Of a stretch of DNA of 64,000 nucleotides, positions 1 through 8,896 are shown in pieces. How positions within the stretch are numbered: position 1 is the first letter of the stretch; every line of letters begins with the position of its first letter. The DNA lies in contig NZ_AEDD01000005.1 in NCBI RefSeq assembly GCF_000179615.1, forward strand, positions 156,928 through 220,927. The letters are read 5' to 3'. The stretch is from Paenibacillus curdlanolyticus YK9. GTDB lineage: Bacteria; Bacillota; Bacilli; Paenibacillales; Paenibacillaceae. The translations under genes were made by a program, and so were the position numbers. Below the pieces are notes generated by a model, which saw only the letters and a list, made by a program, of their open reading frames with translations, made no database searches and was not told where the DNA came from.

Positions 1-2095
1 CTTTGGCAAATCCAATGACAGTAAGCGTCTTCTTGGTCACTGGTTTTAAGCTCTCCGAGTCTCCCCGAATTTTATGTTCGTACACAGGGAATGTAACGGT
101 TTGACCAACCTGATAAGCACGTTTATCAATTCGATTTAGGGTTACAGTGGAATCAACCATAAATCGTTCATCCAAAATGACAACTGAATTGTCACGGCTT
201 ACTGCTTCCCATGCCTCTCGATCGTTAGCATAAGCCTTAGCCCTTGCAACGAGGGGCAGCTCGCCTTCGTTAACCAACTGCTCCGTTACAGGTACTACCG
301 TATTCGGAAGTGTCGGTCTCTCTCCCATCACAAGCTGATAAGTTTCCAGATTCAAAACACTCGATATGGATGAAATTAAGTCTGGATCGCGCTCAATAGC
401 ATGAAGGAATCGTTGTTTTTCTTTGTCCGTCTTATAAGGTATCTGACCGCCGTAGCCCATAATCGACTGATTAGTCTTGTTCACATCGTTATATTGGCTC
501 TGGCTAGTCGTAATAATGATGGTCGAAGTAATGACCAATACGATGAGACTGAATAACAAAGATACAATGTAGGTTTGCTTCAGCTCCTGCTTTGGATAAC
601 GAGAGGCCATGAAAAATGCGGCGTCAGACCAGCCAAACCGTTTCATTACTACACCCACAGCGCTCATCCAGTATGTAATAGACCGGATGGCCAAGTGCAC
701 CAGAGAGAAGCATGCGAGCAACCAGATCAAGTCCACCCATATAAACAAGGGGCTTTGCAGCAAATTAACGCCCGTTTCCGTATTGGCATAGTAAAGATGA
801 AGCGCCAGAATAATTATCGCGGCAATCACTACGGTGCCACTTATTCCTTTTCTCCATTTGCGCCGTGGTGCGGTTGCAGCTGTTCTCCCTAGCAGCTTTA
901 GAATCCCTTGCTTGCCAACTATCCATGCCGCAATAAGCGTTACTGCGAGCTGGAAGAACATAATCGTACCGAATGCCTCAAGTGTAGAAACCCAAGAGAA
1001 GTAAGGCTTAATTGGAACCGCATATCCAGATACACGCTGAAGCATTTCGCCATATTGTGAATAGTACAGCTTAATTAACCCTAACCCTCCGCTAACACCA
1101 AGCACTGTCCCTACGCTTGCTTGCAGCAGCGTTAGTATCATCGATTCTGTTAAGAAAATGCCGCGGGTTTGATTGCGTGATAATCCGAGCGCACGTAGAA
1201 TTCCATAGTTTTCTGAACGTGACTTGGACTGCATAATTAACAGCTGAACAAGGAGCAGCAAACCCGCAATAATGGCCACGCTGGCAAGCAGAATAAAGAT
1301 GATTCCGTAAGAGCTCCTCAAATCTTGAATTTTATTGGAAGCATCATTCTTCGTGCTTTCCACGAGGTAGTTTAATTTGGCTTGAGGAATGGGGTACACG
1401 CCATTGGTTGAGTTGGATTGTAGTCCCCCAACTAGAACGGAAGTAAACTGATCCGCCGTTATTCCGTTTAGCTGCCTCGCCTTGTCTAACCTAATAATTA
1501 CGGTGCCTTCATTCGTTCCTTGACGATATCCGGTTAACCCCTGCTCCTTGGCAATATGCACACGAAACAGTTGGGGAGCCCCTCCCTTATCGGTCAATTG
1601 TATAATTTGTTCATTCGTAATGTCATAATGTTCTGCCGTCGCCTGATCCATAATGAGATCATCTTCCTTGAGCGGCGTAGCCCATAATGATTGCTGTGGC
1701 TCTAGCACTGCTGCACGATCGGTATCCATTCCGATTAACTGCAAGTGCGGGATTAGGCTGGGGTTCGAACCGTCCACAAGCTTCGCTTCGACGTCGGAGC
1801 GAACGATGGGAAGCAGGTTATATGGCATGTTATGCAATGGTTTTTCCATCTCGGCTATCTGTTGGTTAGAAAATAGATCTCCATGAACTCCATCGGGTAG
1901 CAGCTCCCAATCAATAGATCCATAATGCGCCTCGATATATTGATCCCCGCTCTGAACAAGCGAGTAGTAGAACGAGAAGGATAAACCGATTAGAATCGCA
2001 CCGATGCTGCCGCCGAGAATCGCAATGAGTGTCTGTTTCCACTGCCTGCGCAGATAGAGGATAGACATCTTCCATACAAGGCTTGATCTAAGCAT
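1..2095 (-). CDS. FtsX/MacB-type ABC transporter permease (partial, runs off left edge)
   Basis: The reading frame starts at an ATG at 2095 and stays open to base 1, giving about 698 residues with the C-terminus outside the window. A membrane segment lies near residues 20-45, followed by a large extracytoplasmic region. A second membrane block carries the FtsX-like signature NYGILRALGLSRNQ, and further hydrophobic segments follow. This is the ABC3/FtsX permease layout of exporters or mechanotransmission complexes rather than importers. The start overlaps the last codons of the ATPase gene by 8 bases, which implies translational coupling and a shared complex. The two-component genes lie upstream beyond a terminator. 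The substrate is unknown; peptide antibiotic or envelope-stress export is possible but not shown. Confidence 0.85.
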   Translation of the reverse strand, partial: MLRSSLVWKMSILYLRRQWKQTLIAILGGSIGAILIGLSFSFYYSLVQSGDQYIEAHYGSIDWELLPDGVHGDLFSNQQIAEMEKPLHNMPYNLLPIVRSDVEAKLVDGSNPSLIPHLQLIGMDTDRAAVLEPQQSLWATPLKEDDLIMDQATAEHYDITNEQIIQLTDKGGAPQLFRVHIAKEQGLTGYRQGTNEGTVIIRLDKARQLNGITADQFTSVLVGGLQSNSTNGVYPIPQAKLNYLVESTKNDASNKIQDLRSSYGIIFILLASVAIIAGLLLLVQLLIMQSKSRSENYGILRALGLSRNQTRGIFLTESMILTLLQASVGTVLGVSGGLGLIKLYYSQYGEMLQRVSGYAVPIKPYFSWVSTLEAFGTIMFFQLAVTLIAAWIVGKQGILKLLGRTAATAPRRKWRKGISGTVVIAAIIILALHLYYANTETGVNLLQSPLFIWVDLIWLLACFSLVHLAIRSITYWMSAVGVVMKRFGWSDAAFFMASRYPKQELKQTYIVSLLFSLIVLVITSTIIITTSQSQYNDVNKTNQSIMGYGGQIPYKTDKEKQRFLHAIERDPDLISSISSVLNLETYQLVMGERPTLPNTVVPVTEQLVNEGELPLVARAKAYANDREAWEAVSRDNSVVILDERFMVDSTVTLNRIDKRAYQVGQTVTFPVYEHKIRGDSESLKPVTKKTLTVIGFAK

Positions 2096-2789
2096 GGCGG
2101 AATGCACCCACCTCCTTTTCAACACCACCCGTTACTCGTCCATTGCTCATCACGATTGTGCGCATTGTCGCTTTAGCAACGTTAGGGTCATGCGTAACGA
2201 TAACGATCGTCGTATTTAGCGTCTGGTTCAGCATCCCGAGAAGTCCAATGATTTGTGCTGACGATTCGGTATCCAATGCCCCTGTCGGCTCATCGGCCCA
2301 GATGACACTTGGCTGGCCAGCTATTGCACGTGCGATCGCAACCCGTTGATTTTGTCCGCCTGAGAGCTCCGAGGGCAACCTGTCCAACTTGTCGCCGAGA
2401 CCAACTTGCTGTAACGCCGATTCAGCCTTCTCCTTAGCGGTCTTCTTCGACTCGCCTCGCGCAAGAATCGGAACCATTGCATTTTCTAATGCGGACAGAA
2501 CTGGGATGAGATGGTATGCCTGAAAAATGAATCCCATATGCTTTAAACGAAATTCCGAAAGCTTCTTATCATTCAATCCATGAATCGGCGTGTTGTCGAT
2601 CCAGATCTCTCCGGAATCTATTCGATCGATACCGGACAACACTTGCAGCAGCGTCGTTTTTCCAGATCCGGAAGCCCCCATAATCGAAACCATTTCACCG
2701 CGTTCAATGGAGAAGCTGACATCCTTCAACGCCTTCACTGCTGCGTTCCCTACCCCGTGCGTCTTGCACAACTGCTGTACGGTTATCAT
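2088..2789 (-). CDS. ABC transporter ATP-binding protein, MacB/LolD type
   Basis: This 233-residue nucleotide-binding subunit has Walker A GASGSGKTT (about residues 38-46), the signature LSGGQNQRVAIARA, Walker B VIWADEPTGALD and a switch histidine in VTHDP. The length and the EPTGALD form are typical of the MacB/LolD/FtsE class that partners FtsX-like permeases. The ATG start follows an AAGGAGCG ribosome-binding site at normal spacing. The stop overlaps the permease start, so the two are co-translated. It presumably energises the permease encoded next to it; the substrate is unknown. Confidence 0.9.
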   Translation of the reverse strand: MITVQQLCKTHGVGNAAVKALKDVSFSIERGEMVSIMGASGSGKTTLLQVLSGIDRIDSGEIWIDNTPIHGLNDKKLSEFRLKHMGFIFQAYHLIPVLSALENAMVPILARGESKKTAKEKAESALQQVGLGDKLDRLPSELSGGQNQRVAIARAIAGQPSVIWADEPTGALDTESSAQIIGLLGMLNQTLNTTIVIVTHDPNVAKATMRTIVMSNGRVTGGVEKEVGAFRHA

Positions 2790-2909
2790 ATCGAAGCGCT
2801 CCTTCTTGATCGTTGTCGTTGTTTATCTGACACGCTTATCATAACAAAAGGTTTTGAAGATTTTATCGGCTAATCCTGCAGATCTTGTGCAGATTATACG
2901 CGCAATATA

Positions 2910-2953
2910 AAAAATCTGCCATTTAATCAGCCTCAGGGCTGGCAAAATGGCAG
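2910..2953 (-). terminator. Intrinsic terminator after the histidine kinase gene
   Basis: Arms CTGCCATTT (2916-2924) and AAATGGCAG (2945-2953) form a 9 bp stem. On the minus strand it is followed by ATTTTTTAT. It separates the two-component operon from the ABC exporter genes, so the latter probably have their own promoter in 2790-2910. Confidence 0.75.
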
Positions 2954-2960
2954 CTGCATA

Positions 2961-4268
2961 TTACTCCTTAAATACCGGTATCGTGATTCGGAAGATAGTC
3001 CCCACATTCCATTGACTCTCTACGCTAATTGTTCCTTTATGTGCATACACGATGCCTCTCGTGATGGCGAGCCCCAGTCCCATGCCACGGAAGCCGCTAT
3101 GCCGATCCGTGTTTGAGCTACGATAGAACCTTTCGAATATATAAGGCAGCTCTTCTTCCTCAATGCCCACGCCGTTATCCTCAATCTCGACAACAAAATT
3201 CGCTCCCTCCTGCGAGTGGCGCACTTCAATAATTCCCCTACTGTGTCGAATTGCGTTACCGAGCAGGTTAATTAAAACCTGCTGAACTCGATCCGGGTCA
3301 ACATAAACGGATACATTCTTACTAAGATTATGAAACGTCATTGTCTGCGTATCTTCCACACCCGGCAGCAAAGAATCCACCGTCGCCTCAATCAGTGAAT
3401 CAATGGATATCCATGATTTACGCAATGCCAAGTTGCCCGTCTCTGACAACGATAATTGCTGTAAATCCTGAACTAGCTTCGACATCCGATAGAGCTCTTC
3501 AAGAATGCTACACGCTTGTTCAATAGAAATCGCCGTATTCGTCTCCAACGCACCTTCAATGACGAGCCGCATAACGCTAATTGGCGTTCTTAGCTCATGC
3601 GAGATGTCTGCAACCATTCTCCTTCTTACCGTTTCCAGCTTGTGGATGTGATTTCCAACCTCTGTTAGTCGACTCCGCAACACTTCATTATGAATAGTAT
3701 GTATGGAGGTTGGATCAAATTCCGTCTCAGGCTCTTGCAGCTTCCCCAGTACATACGTTAGCTGCTGCTGCTGAATCCAGCTACGCTTCGCATATCTATA
3801 TAACAATGAGAAAGCGAGTAGGAACACGATGCATATAACGAGCAGCGAAACCCATAATGCCGCACCATAAACCGATTGGGATGTCCACGCCAGATCGAAG
3901 TAACCTACAATCTTACCCTGAACGAGAATAGGTTCATGCAACGCCTTGAACGTTTGGTCAACTGAAGGAAGGTCATAATTAAAAATCTGGTGCCCCGTGA
4001 TGTCGATCAAATTAAAACTTACAATATGAACTGCATCGGCCCCAATCATACCAGCTTCAAATTGATCTTGAATGTTATTCCAATTACCAACCGCAAAATA
4101 ATAGGCATATAGATAATTACGCCAGAGGTCGACCAGTACGGTATGTTCCTTGACCTGTTCATGATGCTTCAAATATAGCAGCAGTACGAATACAACCACA
4201 CCAGCCAACGAAGCAATGATCCCCGCAAGGAGTAAAGATCGTGCAATTACTTTTCGGTACTCATTCAT
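2961..4268 (-). CDS. Two-component sensor histidine kinase
   Basis: This 435-residue membrane kinase has transmembrane segments near residues 8-33 and 135-159. They frame an extracytoplasmic sensor domain of about 100 residues. The H-box DISHELRTPI places the phospho-accepting histidine at about residue 224. N, G1 and G2 boxes (INLLGNAIRHS, DNGVGIEEEE, GMGLGLAITRGIV) complete the HATPase domain. The start codon overlaps the response-regulator stop as TAATG, so the two proteins are coupled. The signal is unknown; the neighbouring exporter is a plausible target. Confidence 0.9.
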   Translation of the reverse strand: MNEYRKVIARSLLLAGIIASLAGVVVFVLLLYLKHHEQVKEHTVLVDLWRNYLYAYYFAVGNWNNIQDQFEAGMIGADAVHIVSFNLIDITGHQIFNYDLPSVDQTFKALHEPILVQGKIVGYFDLAWTSQSVYGAALWVSLLVICIVFLLAFSLLYRYAKRSWIQQQQLTYVLGKLQEPETEFDPTSIHTIHNEVLRSRLTEVGNHIHKLETVRRRMVADISHELRTPISVMRLVIEGALETNTAISIEQACSILEELYRMSKLVQDLQQLSLSETGNLALRKSWISIDSLIEATVDSLLPGVEDTQTMTFHNLSKNVSVYVDPDRVQQVLINLLGNAIRHSRGIIEVRHSQEGANFVVEIEDNGVGIEEEELPYIFERFYRSSNTDRHSGFRGMGLGLAITRGIVYAHKGTISVESQWNVGTIFRITIPVFKE

Positions 4269-4963
4269 TATCGGGGCTCACCAAATTTATAACCGACCGC
4301 ATAGACAGTCAGAATATATTCGAAATTATTCGGATCGGCTTCGATCTTCTTCCGTAGGTTACGGATATGCGAATCGAGCGTCCGTTCATAGCCAAAGTAC
4401 GACTCCCCCATCGAGGACTCTATCAATTGGCTGCGCGTAAATACCCGCCCAGGATAAGAGGCCATGGCCAGGAGCAAATTATACTCTGTCGCCGTCAGTG
4501 ATACCCGCTCCCCTCGGAGCCGCACCTCATGCTTATCTGTATCAATTGTTAGCTCGTTAAATGACAGCACTTGGCTTGAACTTGTCTCAACTGGCGCCTT
4601 CCGGCTTCGCCGTAGCACAGTCCGAATACGTGCAATCAACTCACGCATTCCAAAGGGCTTCGGAATATAATCATCGGCCCCAATTTCCAATGCTAATACT
4701 TTATCGAACTCATCGGTTCTTGCTGTCACCATAATGACCGGGATGCCAATCGTATTCACAACCCACTTGCATGCATCCAGCCCCGAAACGTCGGGAAGCA
4801 TCCAGTCAAGGATGACGATATCAGCTACCCCCTCCATCAATAATTCCTTTGCCTCTTCAAAAGAATGAAAGCCTTGGACAGCAAAACCCTCTTTCTGAAG
4901 AATGGCCTTGCCCTCTTCTAATATCTTGACTTCGTCTTCTACCCAAATGATTGAATCTGACAA
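4268..4963 (-). CDS. OmpR/PhoB-family response regulator
   Basis: The receiver domain (about residues 1-120) has the acidic pair ED at residues 9-10, the phospho-acceptor D53 in VILDWMLPD and a conserved K in the IPKPFG turn. A winged-helix DNA-binding domain follows (about 140-230; YFGYERTLDSHIRNLRKKIE). A GTG at 4975 is possible, but it sits directly against the AGGAGG ribosome-binding site (4976-4981). The in-frame TTG at 4963 gives workable spacing and a normal receiver N-terminus, so I use it (231 residues). It pairs with the adjacent kinase. Confidence 0.88.
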   Translation of the reverse strand: MSDSIIWVEDEVKILEEGKAILQKEGFAVQGFHSFEEAKELLMEGVADIVILDWMLPDVSGLDACKWVVNTIGIPVIMVTARTDEFDKVLALEIGADDYIPKPFGMRELIARIRTVLRRSRKAPVETSSSQVLSFNELTIDTDKHEVRLRGERVSLTATEYNLLLAMASYPGRVFTRSQLIESSMGESYFGYERTLDSHIRNLRKKIEADPNNFEYILTVYAVGYKFGEPR

Positions 4964-5117
4964 AACAAGGTCCACCTCCTACAACGTTTGTATATTAAAG
5001 TCATTTTTTGTATATTCTCTACTCGCTTCTATTCTCCTGTGAACGAGAGATTTTTTGTTCAATTCAGCAACCATAAATAGATAATAATACCATATTGCTT
5101 TATTCTGTATATTATAG

Positions 5118-5984
5118 ATGCAATGTAATCAACCATCTAGTTTTCATAAGGTGACCCCGCAACAAACCAAACATATGTTTGCACAACATGCCAAATTGCT
5201 CTACAATAATTACGAATCTATTACTCCCAAAATCAGAAAGGCGGTGCGCCGTTTGAAGGGCTCCTCGCATCTTGTCATCAGCACCGGCGTCTCACTGGCC
5301 GTCACCGCGCTATTGCACACTTCGCTGACGCCCGCAGCCGCTGCTGCGGCTGTGGTTGGCAGCCTGCTGCCCGATCTCGACGAGCCCAACGGCTTGCTCG
5401 CCAATCGGACATTCCCGAAGCCGGCGATCCGCGCGCTGCAGATTGTCCTGCTGCTTGCCGCTGCAGCTGCCGTCTGGTTCACGCGCACGCAGTACCCGTG
5501 GAATTGGGGCGCGGGCGCCGTTATCAGCCTTTCCGCCTTCGCATCCACGCGCTGGCTGCGGCAGCTGCTGATGCTTATTACTGGCGGCGCCTTAACAATC
5601 GGCGGCGTCCTTTATGACCCGCGTTTTGCCGCGGCCGGACTGACGCTGGTCGTATGCGCGCTTGTTCCGCATCGCGGCTTCACGCATACGTTGTATGCAA
5701 CAGGGCTATGGACGTTCGCCCTCTATTGGATGGCGAAGGACAATCCAGGCGTCTGGCTAGCCGGCGGACTATCGTACTTGCTCCACCTTCTCGCCGATGC
5801 CTTGTCCAAGCGAGGCGTTCAGCTTCTGCCCCCGCTGCCGTGGAAGCTCTGCATTCCGCTCATGCGGTCGGGCAAATCCAGCGCAGCCGTAGTCGAGACA
5901 GCAGCAATCGGCCTGACCTTCATCCTCCTCTGGATCGTATTCGTTCAGATGGGCCAGTGGCGGTTGTGGACGTTAGCCCCATGA
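5118..5984 (+). CDS. YdjM-like membrane-bound metal-dependent hydrolase family protein
   Basis: This 288-residue polytopic membrane protein has the conserved features of the YdjM/DUF457 family: SSHLVIS near residue 50, the acidic GSLLPDLDEPNG near residue 90, HRGFTHTL and LLHLLADALSKRGVQLL in the second half. Histidines and aspartates in these motifs are the presumed metal ligands. The family is LexA-regulated in some bacteria, but no activity is proven. The ATG at 5118 has no clear ribosome-binding site. The first 45 residues are weakly conserved, so the true start could be the ATG at 5175 or later. GC content is clearly higher than in the preceding two-component genes. Confidence 0.72.
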   Translation: MQCNQPSSFHKVTPQQTKHMFAQHAKLLYNNYESITPKIRKAVRRLKGSSHLVISTGVSLAVTALLHTSLTPAAAAAAVVGSLLPDLDEPNGLLANRTFPKPAIRALQIVLLLAAAAAVWFTRTQYPWNWGAGAVISLSAFASTRWLRQLLMLITGGALTIGGVLYDPRFAAAGLTLVVCALVPHRGFTHTLYATGLWTFALYWMAKDNPGVWLAGGLSYLLHLLADALSKRGVQLLPPLPWKLCIPLMRSGKSSAAVVETAAIGLTFILLWIVFVQMGQWRLWTLAP

Positions 5985-5987
5985 CGA

Positions 5988-6036
5988 ACAGCCCTCCGTT
6001 TCAAGCGCCATAAGCGCTTGCGACGAGAGGGCTGTT
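5988..6036 (+). terminator. Intrinsic terminator between convergent YdjM-like gene and spoVT
   Basis: The 10 bp arms AACAGCCCTC (5988-5997) and GAGGGCTGTT (6027-6036) enclose a second small inverted repeat (AAGCGC/GCGCTT). A loose T-rich stretch follows on the plus strand. It lies between two converging genes. Confidence 0.65.
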
Positions 6037-6063
6037 TATGTGTTTGTCGCGCAAGGACAGCGG

Positions 6064-6606
6064 CTACTGCTCCATCTGCTTCGCCAAAAAACCAGCTGCT
6101 GTTTCCGCCATCTTTTGTTCCATCTGCGCCATCTTCAAGCCCTCTTCCTTCGAGAGCAGCACCACCGTGCCGATCGGATCGCCGCCGGCGATAATCGGAG
6201 CCGACACGAAGGAGGCGAATGGCTCGCTTACGTCCTTGATGAGCTCATAAGAGCCGCCGGTGGTTTCGATGATGGTCTTGCGATTTTCCATGCAATTTTC
6301 CAAAATAGAGCCGACTGCTTTATCCAGAAACTCCTTCTTGGACGCGCCGGCGACGGCAATGACGGTATCCCGGTCGGAGATAATCGTCACATGCCCTGTG
6401 CTTTCGGACAGTGATTCGGCGTACTCTTTGGCAAAATCGCCGAGCTCGCCAATCGGGGAATACTTCTTCAAGATGACCTCGCCATCGCGATCCACGAAAA
6501 TCTCCAGCGGATCGCCTTCGCGGATACGAAGCGTTCTCCGGATTTCCTTCGGGATTACTACACGGCCAAGATCGTCGATGCGACGCACAATACCAGTTGC
6601 TTTCAT
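6064..6606 (-). CDS. spoVT: Stage V sporulation protein T, AbrB-family transcription regulator
   Basis: The protein begins MKATGIVRRIDDLGRVVIPKEIRR, the AbrB-type swapped-hairpin DNA-binding domain, followed by a GAF-like C-terminal domain (about residues 55-180). SpoVT adjusts sigma-G-dependent gene expression in the forespore. The ATG at 6606 gives 180 residues, close to the 178 of Bacillus subtilis. A GTG 13 codons upstream is possible but adds an unconserved leader. In B. subtilis spoVT directly follows mfd; here about 27 kb of nitrogen-metabolism genes lie between the mfd region and this gene. Confidence 0.95.
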   Translation of the reverse strand: MKATGIVRRIDDLGRVVIPKEIRRTLRIREGDPLEIFVDRDGEVILKKYSPIGELGDFAKEYAESLSESTGHVTIISDRDTVIAVAGASKKEFLDKAVGSILENCMENRKTIIETTGGSYELIKDVSEPFASFVSAPIIAGGDPIGTVVLLSKEEGLKMAQMEQKMAETAAGFLAKQMEQ

Positions 6607-6945
6607 GTCTTGTTGCCCCACTTTCCCTGAAGATTTTAAGTCCACTGGATACCTGCCGCCGGTTATCGCATTGTGAAGGAGGTTGCTTAGCAGCGAATCG
6701 GCGTGGATTAATCCTGCCGTCCGCTTTGTTTGTAGCCCTATAAGCGTTGTAGACTGCCGCGTGATTCGTACGCCCGCTTATATTGAAGAAGGGATGTTTG
6801 TTTGGAACTTGACCATAGTATTCATCCCCTCCCATTTTCTTATACGCTAACCCTGATGACGAACATGGAGGAAACAAATTCCGCTGCCGCCAACGTTCCG
6901 CGCTGCACTGGCAGCCGGATTTCTGGTCAACATTGGGCTGCGCTC
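6607..6945. other. Non-coding interval between spoVT and the cbiQO stop
   Basis: These 339 bases lie between the spoVT start and the end of the ECF transporter operon. They should hold the spoVT promoter. A GAATA element with a CA-rich stretch about 18 bases later, near 6790-6820 on the minus strand, resembles a weak sigma-G promoter, but the match is poor. I see no convincing gene, RNA or terminator for the cbi operon here. Confidence 0.4.
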
Positions 6946-8583
6946 TTATCCTTCCCTTTGCCGTGTTTCTCCATCCATTCTTTTGGACGAACGCGCTAAC
7001 GTCCCATCCGGCCCCCGCATAATAAGCTGCCAAATCGCCTGCGCTGCATCACGAACCGTGCGAGGACGCGTCTCGGCTGCATCCTGCAGGAGCCGAAATG
7101 GACGCACAAGCCGCGGCAGATGAAGATCCGCTTGCTCCAGAAGCAGGTCATCGAATAATAGCTCCGTTGAACCCGAAGCGAGCAGCCTCCCGTCCTTCAG
7201 CACAATCACATCCGTCGCCCACTCTGCGGCAAAATCCACATCATGCGTCGCTACGATAAGCGTCAAGCCGCTTTCATGCATTCGCTCCAGCAGCGCCTGC
7301 AGATCGTCGCGACTCTTCGGATCAAGGAACGCCATCGGCTCGTCTAGAATAACGACCTCCGGCCGCATCGCGAGCACGCCTGCAATGGCAACGCGCCGCT
7401 TTTGCCCATAGCTCAGCTCGAAGGGAGAACGGCTGCGCAGCTCACTCATCCCTACAGCGCGCAGCGCTTCAGTTACGCGATCCTGCACCATCTGTTCGTC
7501 CAGCCCGAGATTGCGCGGCCCAAAAGCAACATCCTCCTCGACCGTAGTCGAAAAAATTTGATCATCCGGGTCCTGATACACAACGCCGATTCGCTGGCGC
7601 AGCAGCAAGGCGTTCTCCCTCGTCATTCGCTCGCCGAATACAGATACTTCCCCCGTTGCCGGCTGCTCCAATCCGTTAAGCAGTGAAATGAGCGTCGATT
7701 TGCCCGCGCCATTGGGTCCCATGAGAACGACTTTCGCCCCCTGTCCAATCGAGAACGTTAAGCCGCGCAGCGCTTGAATTCGCCCATATTGATACGTTAC
7801 CCCGCGTACATCAATTGCCATTCCCAAGCCCCCCTGTCCGATCGGCTGACGCCGTCCTCTCCCTGTAAGCCCGGCGCCAAATCCGCCTCTCGCCGTTATA
7901 GACTGATAAATTCTGGAGCTGCGCGCGTAAGCCCGAATAAACAGGACGCCAAGCAGCTCGCCAAACCGTTTGTACGTACTGCGTGACCATAACCACCCGT
8001 CCAGACGCAGGCCCCGCGAACGCTGCGCCTTCACCATTCCTTGCGCCTCTTCCTTCAATAATACGAGGTAACGCAGCATGAGCCCGATAATTTCGAGCAG
8101 CACGGCGGGAATGCCGATCGCCCGCAGGCTTCTGATCAATTGAAACAACGGCGTAGACAGCAGCAGGTAGGTAATAAGCAGGTTCGCGTTAACGACCTTA
8201 AGCAACAGCACGATCGAATGGCGCATCCCCTCCTCCGTCGCAACCCAGCCGAACAAACGAAACAGCTCCGTCCCTCCTTCGGCATGCTGAAACGGCACGA
8301 ATACGATCGCGCCAAGCGCGAATGGAACGATGAGCAGCAATCGGCGCAAAATTTGGAGCAGCGGCAGTCCACCCAGCAGCATGCCAAATAAAAAACAACC
8401 TGCTGCTCCCATGAGAGCCGCAGGATGTCGGAAAAACATCATTGTCGCTAATAAGCCTAATACGGCAAGAAGCCGTTTCGTTGCCCGGCCAGCCGATTTC
8501 TCTGGCGGAGTCATTTGCTCGGTGCCCACTGCTCCGTCATGTTCAGCGCTGGACGCCATCCACTTCAGTTGATCCTGATTCAT
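6946..8583 (-). CDS. cbiQO: CbiQ-CbiO fusion: ECF metal transporter T and A components in one chain
   Basis: Residues about 30-240 are a CbiQ-type membrane protein with several hydrophobic helices and the coupling-helix ARG/QSRG-type motifs (QRSRGLRL, ITARGGF). Residues about 255-480 are a CbiO ATPase: GPNGAGKST, Q-loop VYQDPDDQ, a variant signature LSYGQKRRVAIA and VVILDEPMAFLDP. A C-terminal tail of about 65 residues follows. T and A components are normally separate genes. ATG 8583 has a GGAGGGG site at 7 bases; the start overlaps the PDGLE gene by 41 bases. Together with CbiM and PDGLE it forms a Co2+/Ni2+ importer. Nickel is favoured by the nitrogen-regulator site upstream. Confidence 0.9.
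   Translation of the reverse strand: MNQDQLKWMASSAEHDGAVGTEQMTPPEKSAGRATKRLLAVLGLLATMMFFRHPAALMGAAGCFLFGMLLGGLPLLQILRRLLLIVPFALGAIVFVPFQHAEGGTELFRLFGWVATEEGMRHSIVLLLKVVNANLLITYLLLSTPLFQLIRSLRAIGIPAVLLEIIGLMLRYLVLLKEEAQGMVKAQRSRGLRLDGWLWSRSTYKRFGELLGVLFIRAYARSSRIYQSITARGGFGAGLTGRGRRQPIGQGGLGMAIDVRGVTYQYGRIQALRGLTFSIGQGAKVVLMGPNGAGKSTLISLLNGLEQPATGEVSVFGERMTRENALLLRQRIGVVYQDPDDQIFSTTVEEDVAFGPRNLGLDEQMVQDRVTEALRAVGMSELRSRSPFELSYGQKRRVAIAGVLAMRPEVVILDEPMAFLDPKSRDDLQALLERMHESGLTLIVATHDVDFAAEWATDVIVLKDGRLLASGSTELLFDDLLLEQADLHLPRLVRPFRLLQDAAETRPRTVRDAAQAIWQLIMRGPDGTLARSSKRMDGETRQREG
7819..7835 (-). promoter_or_regulatory. Candidate internal ribosome-binding site and start for free CbiO
   Basis: Inside the fusion gene, exactly where the ATPase half begins (MAIDVRGVTYQYG), there is an ATG at 7821-7819. 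It is preceded at 7 bases by AGGGGGG (7835-7829). This could allow separate synthesis of the ATPase in addition to the fused chain, or be a relic of two formerly separate genes. Confidence 0.5.
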
Positions 8584-8896
8584 GTCGATCCCCTCCACCT
8601 CGCGCCAATGAGCGGGTTAATCCCCACAGCACGGCCGCCATGATCGCAATGCCTAGTACGCCTGCCAGCCCTATGCGAACAGCTGACCAAGGAATGCCCG
8701 CAACTTCGTAGTCCGGAACTAACGCGAGCCGGTTGACAGCGTCTGCCTGATGCAGAAAGCCATGATCCTCCGCCACCCGCTCCAGCCCATCCGGAGAGGA
8801 CGATGCCCAGGGCGACAGCAATCCCGCTACTGCGACCGTAATGATCCCCATCACGATCCATCTGCGCTTATGCCCGGTGACTCGTAATTCGCTCAT
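8543..8896 (-). CDS. PDGLE-domain accessory protein of the metal ECF transporter (CbiN-like role)
   Basis: This 117-residue protein has an N-terminal membrane helix (about 12-32), the diagnostic SSPDGLERVAED motif at about 33-44 and a second helix near 70-92. PDGLE proteins replace or fuse to CbiN/NikN in nickel and cobalt ECF systems and help the CbiM subunit take up metal. It overlaps the end of cbiM by 29 bases and the start of cbiQO, so the three genes are translationally linked. It may alternatively be called NikN-like. Confidence 0.85.
   Translation of the reverse strand: MSELRVTGHKRRWIVMGIITVAVAGLLSPWASSSPDGLERVAEDHGFLHQADAVNRLALVPDYEVAGIPWSAVRIGLAGVLGIAIMAAVLWGLTRSLARGGGDRHESGSTEVDGVQR

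Noticed and set aside
6320..7033. 237-codon minus-strand frame across spoVT and the cbiQO end
   Set aside because: It overlaps two well-supported genes in another frame and has no conserved domain.
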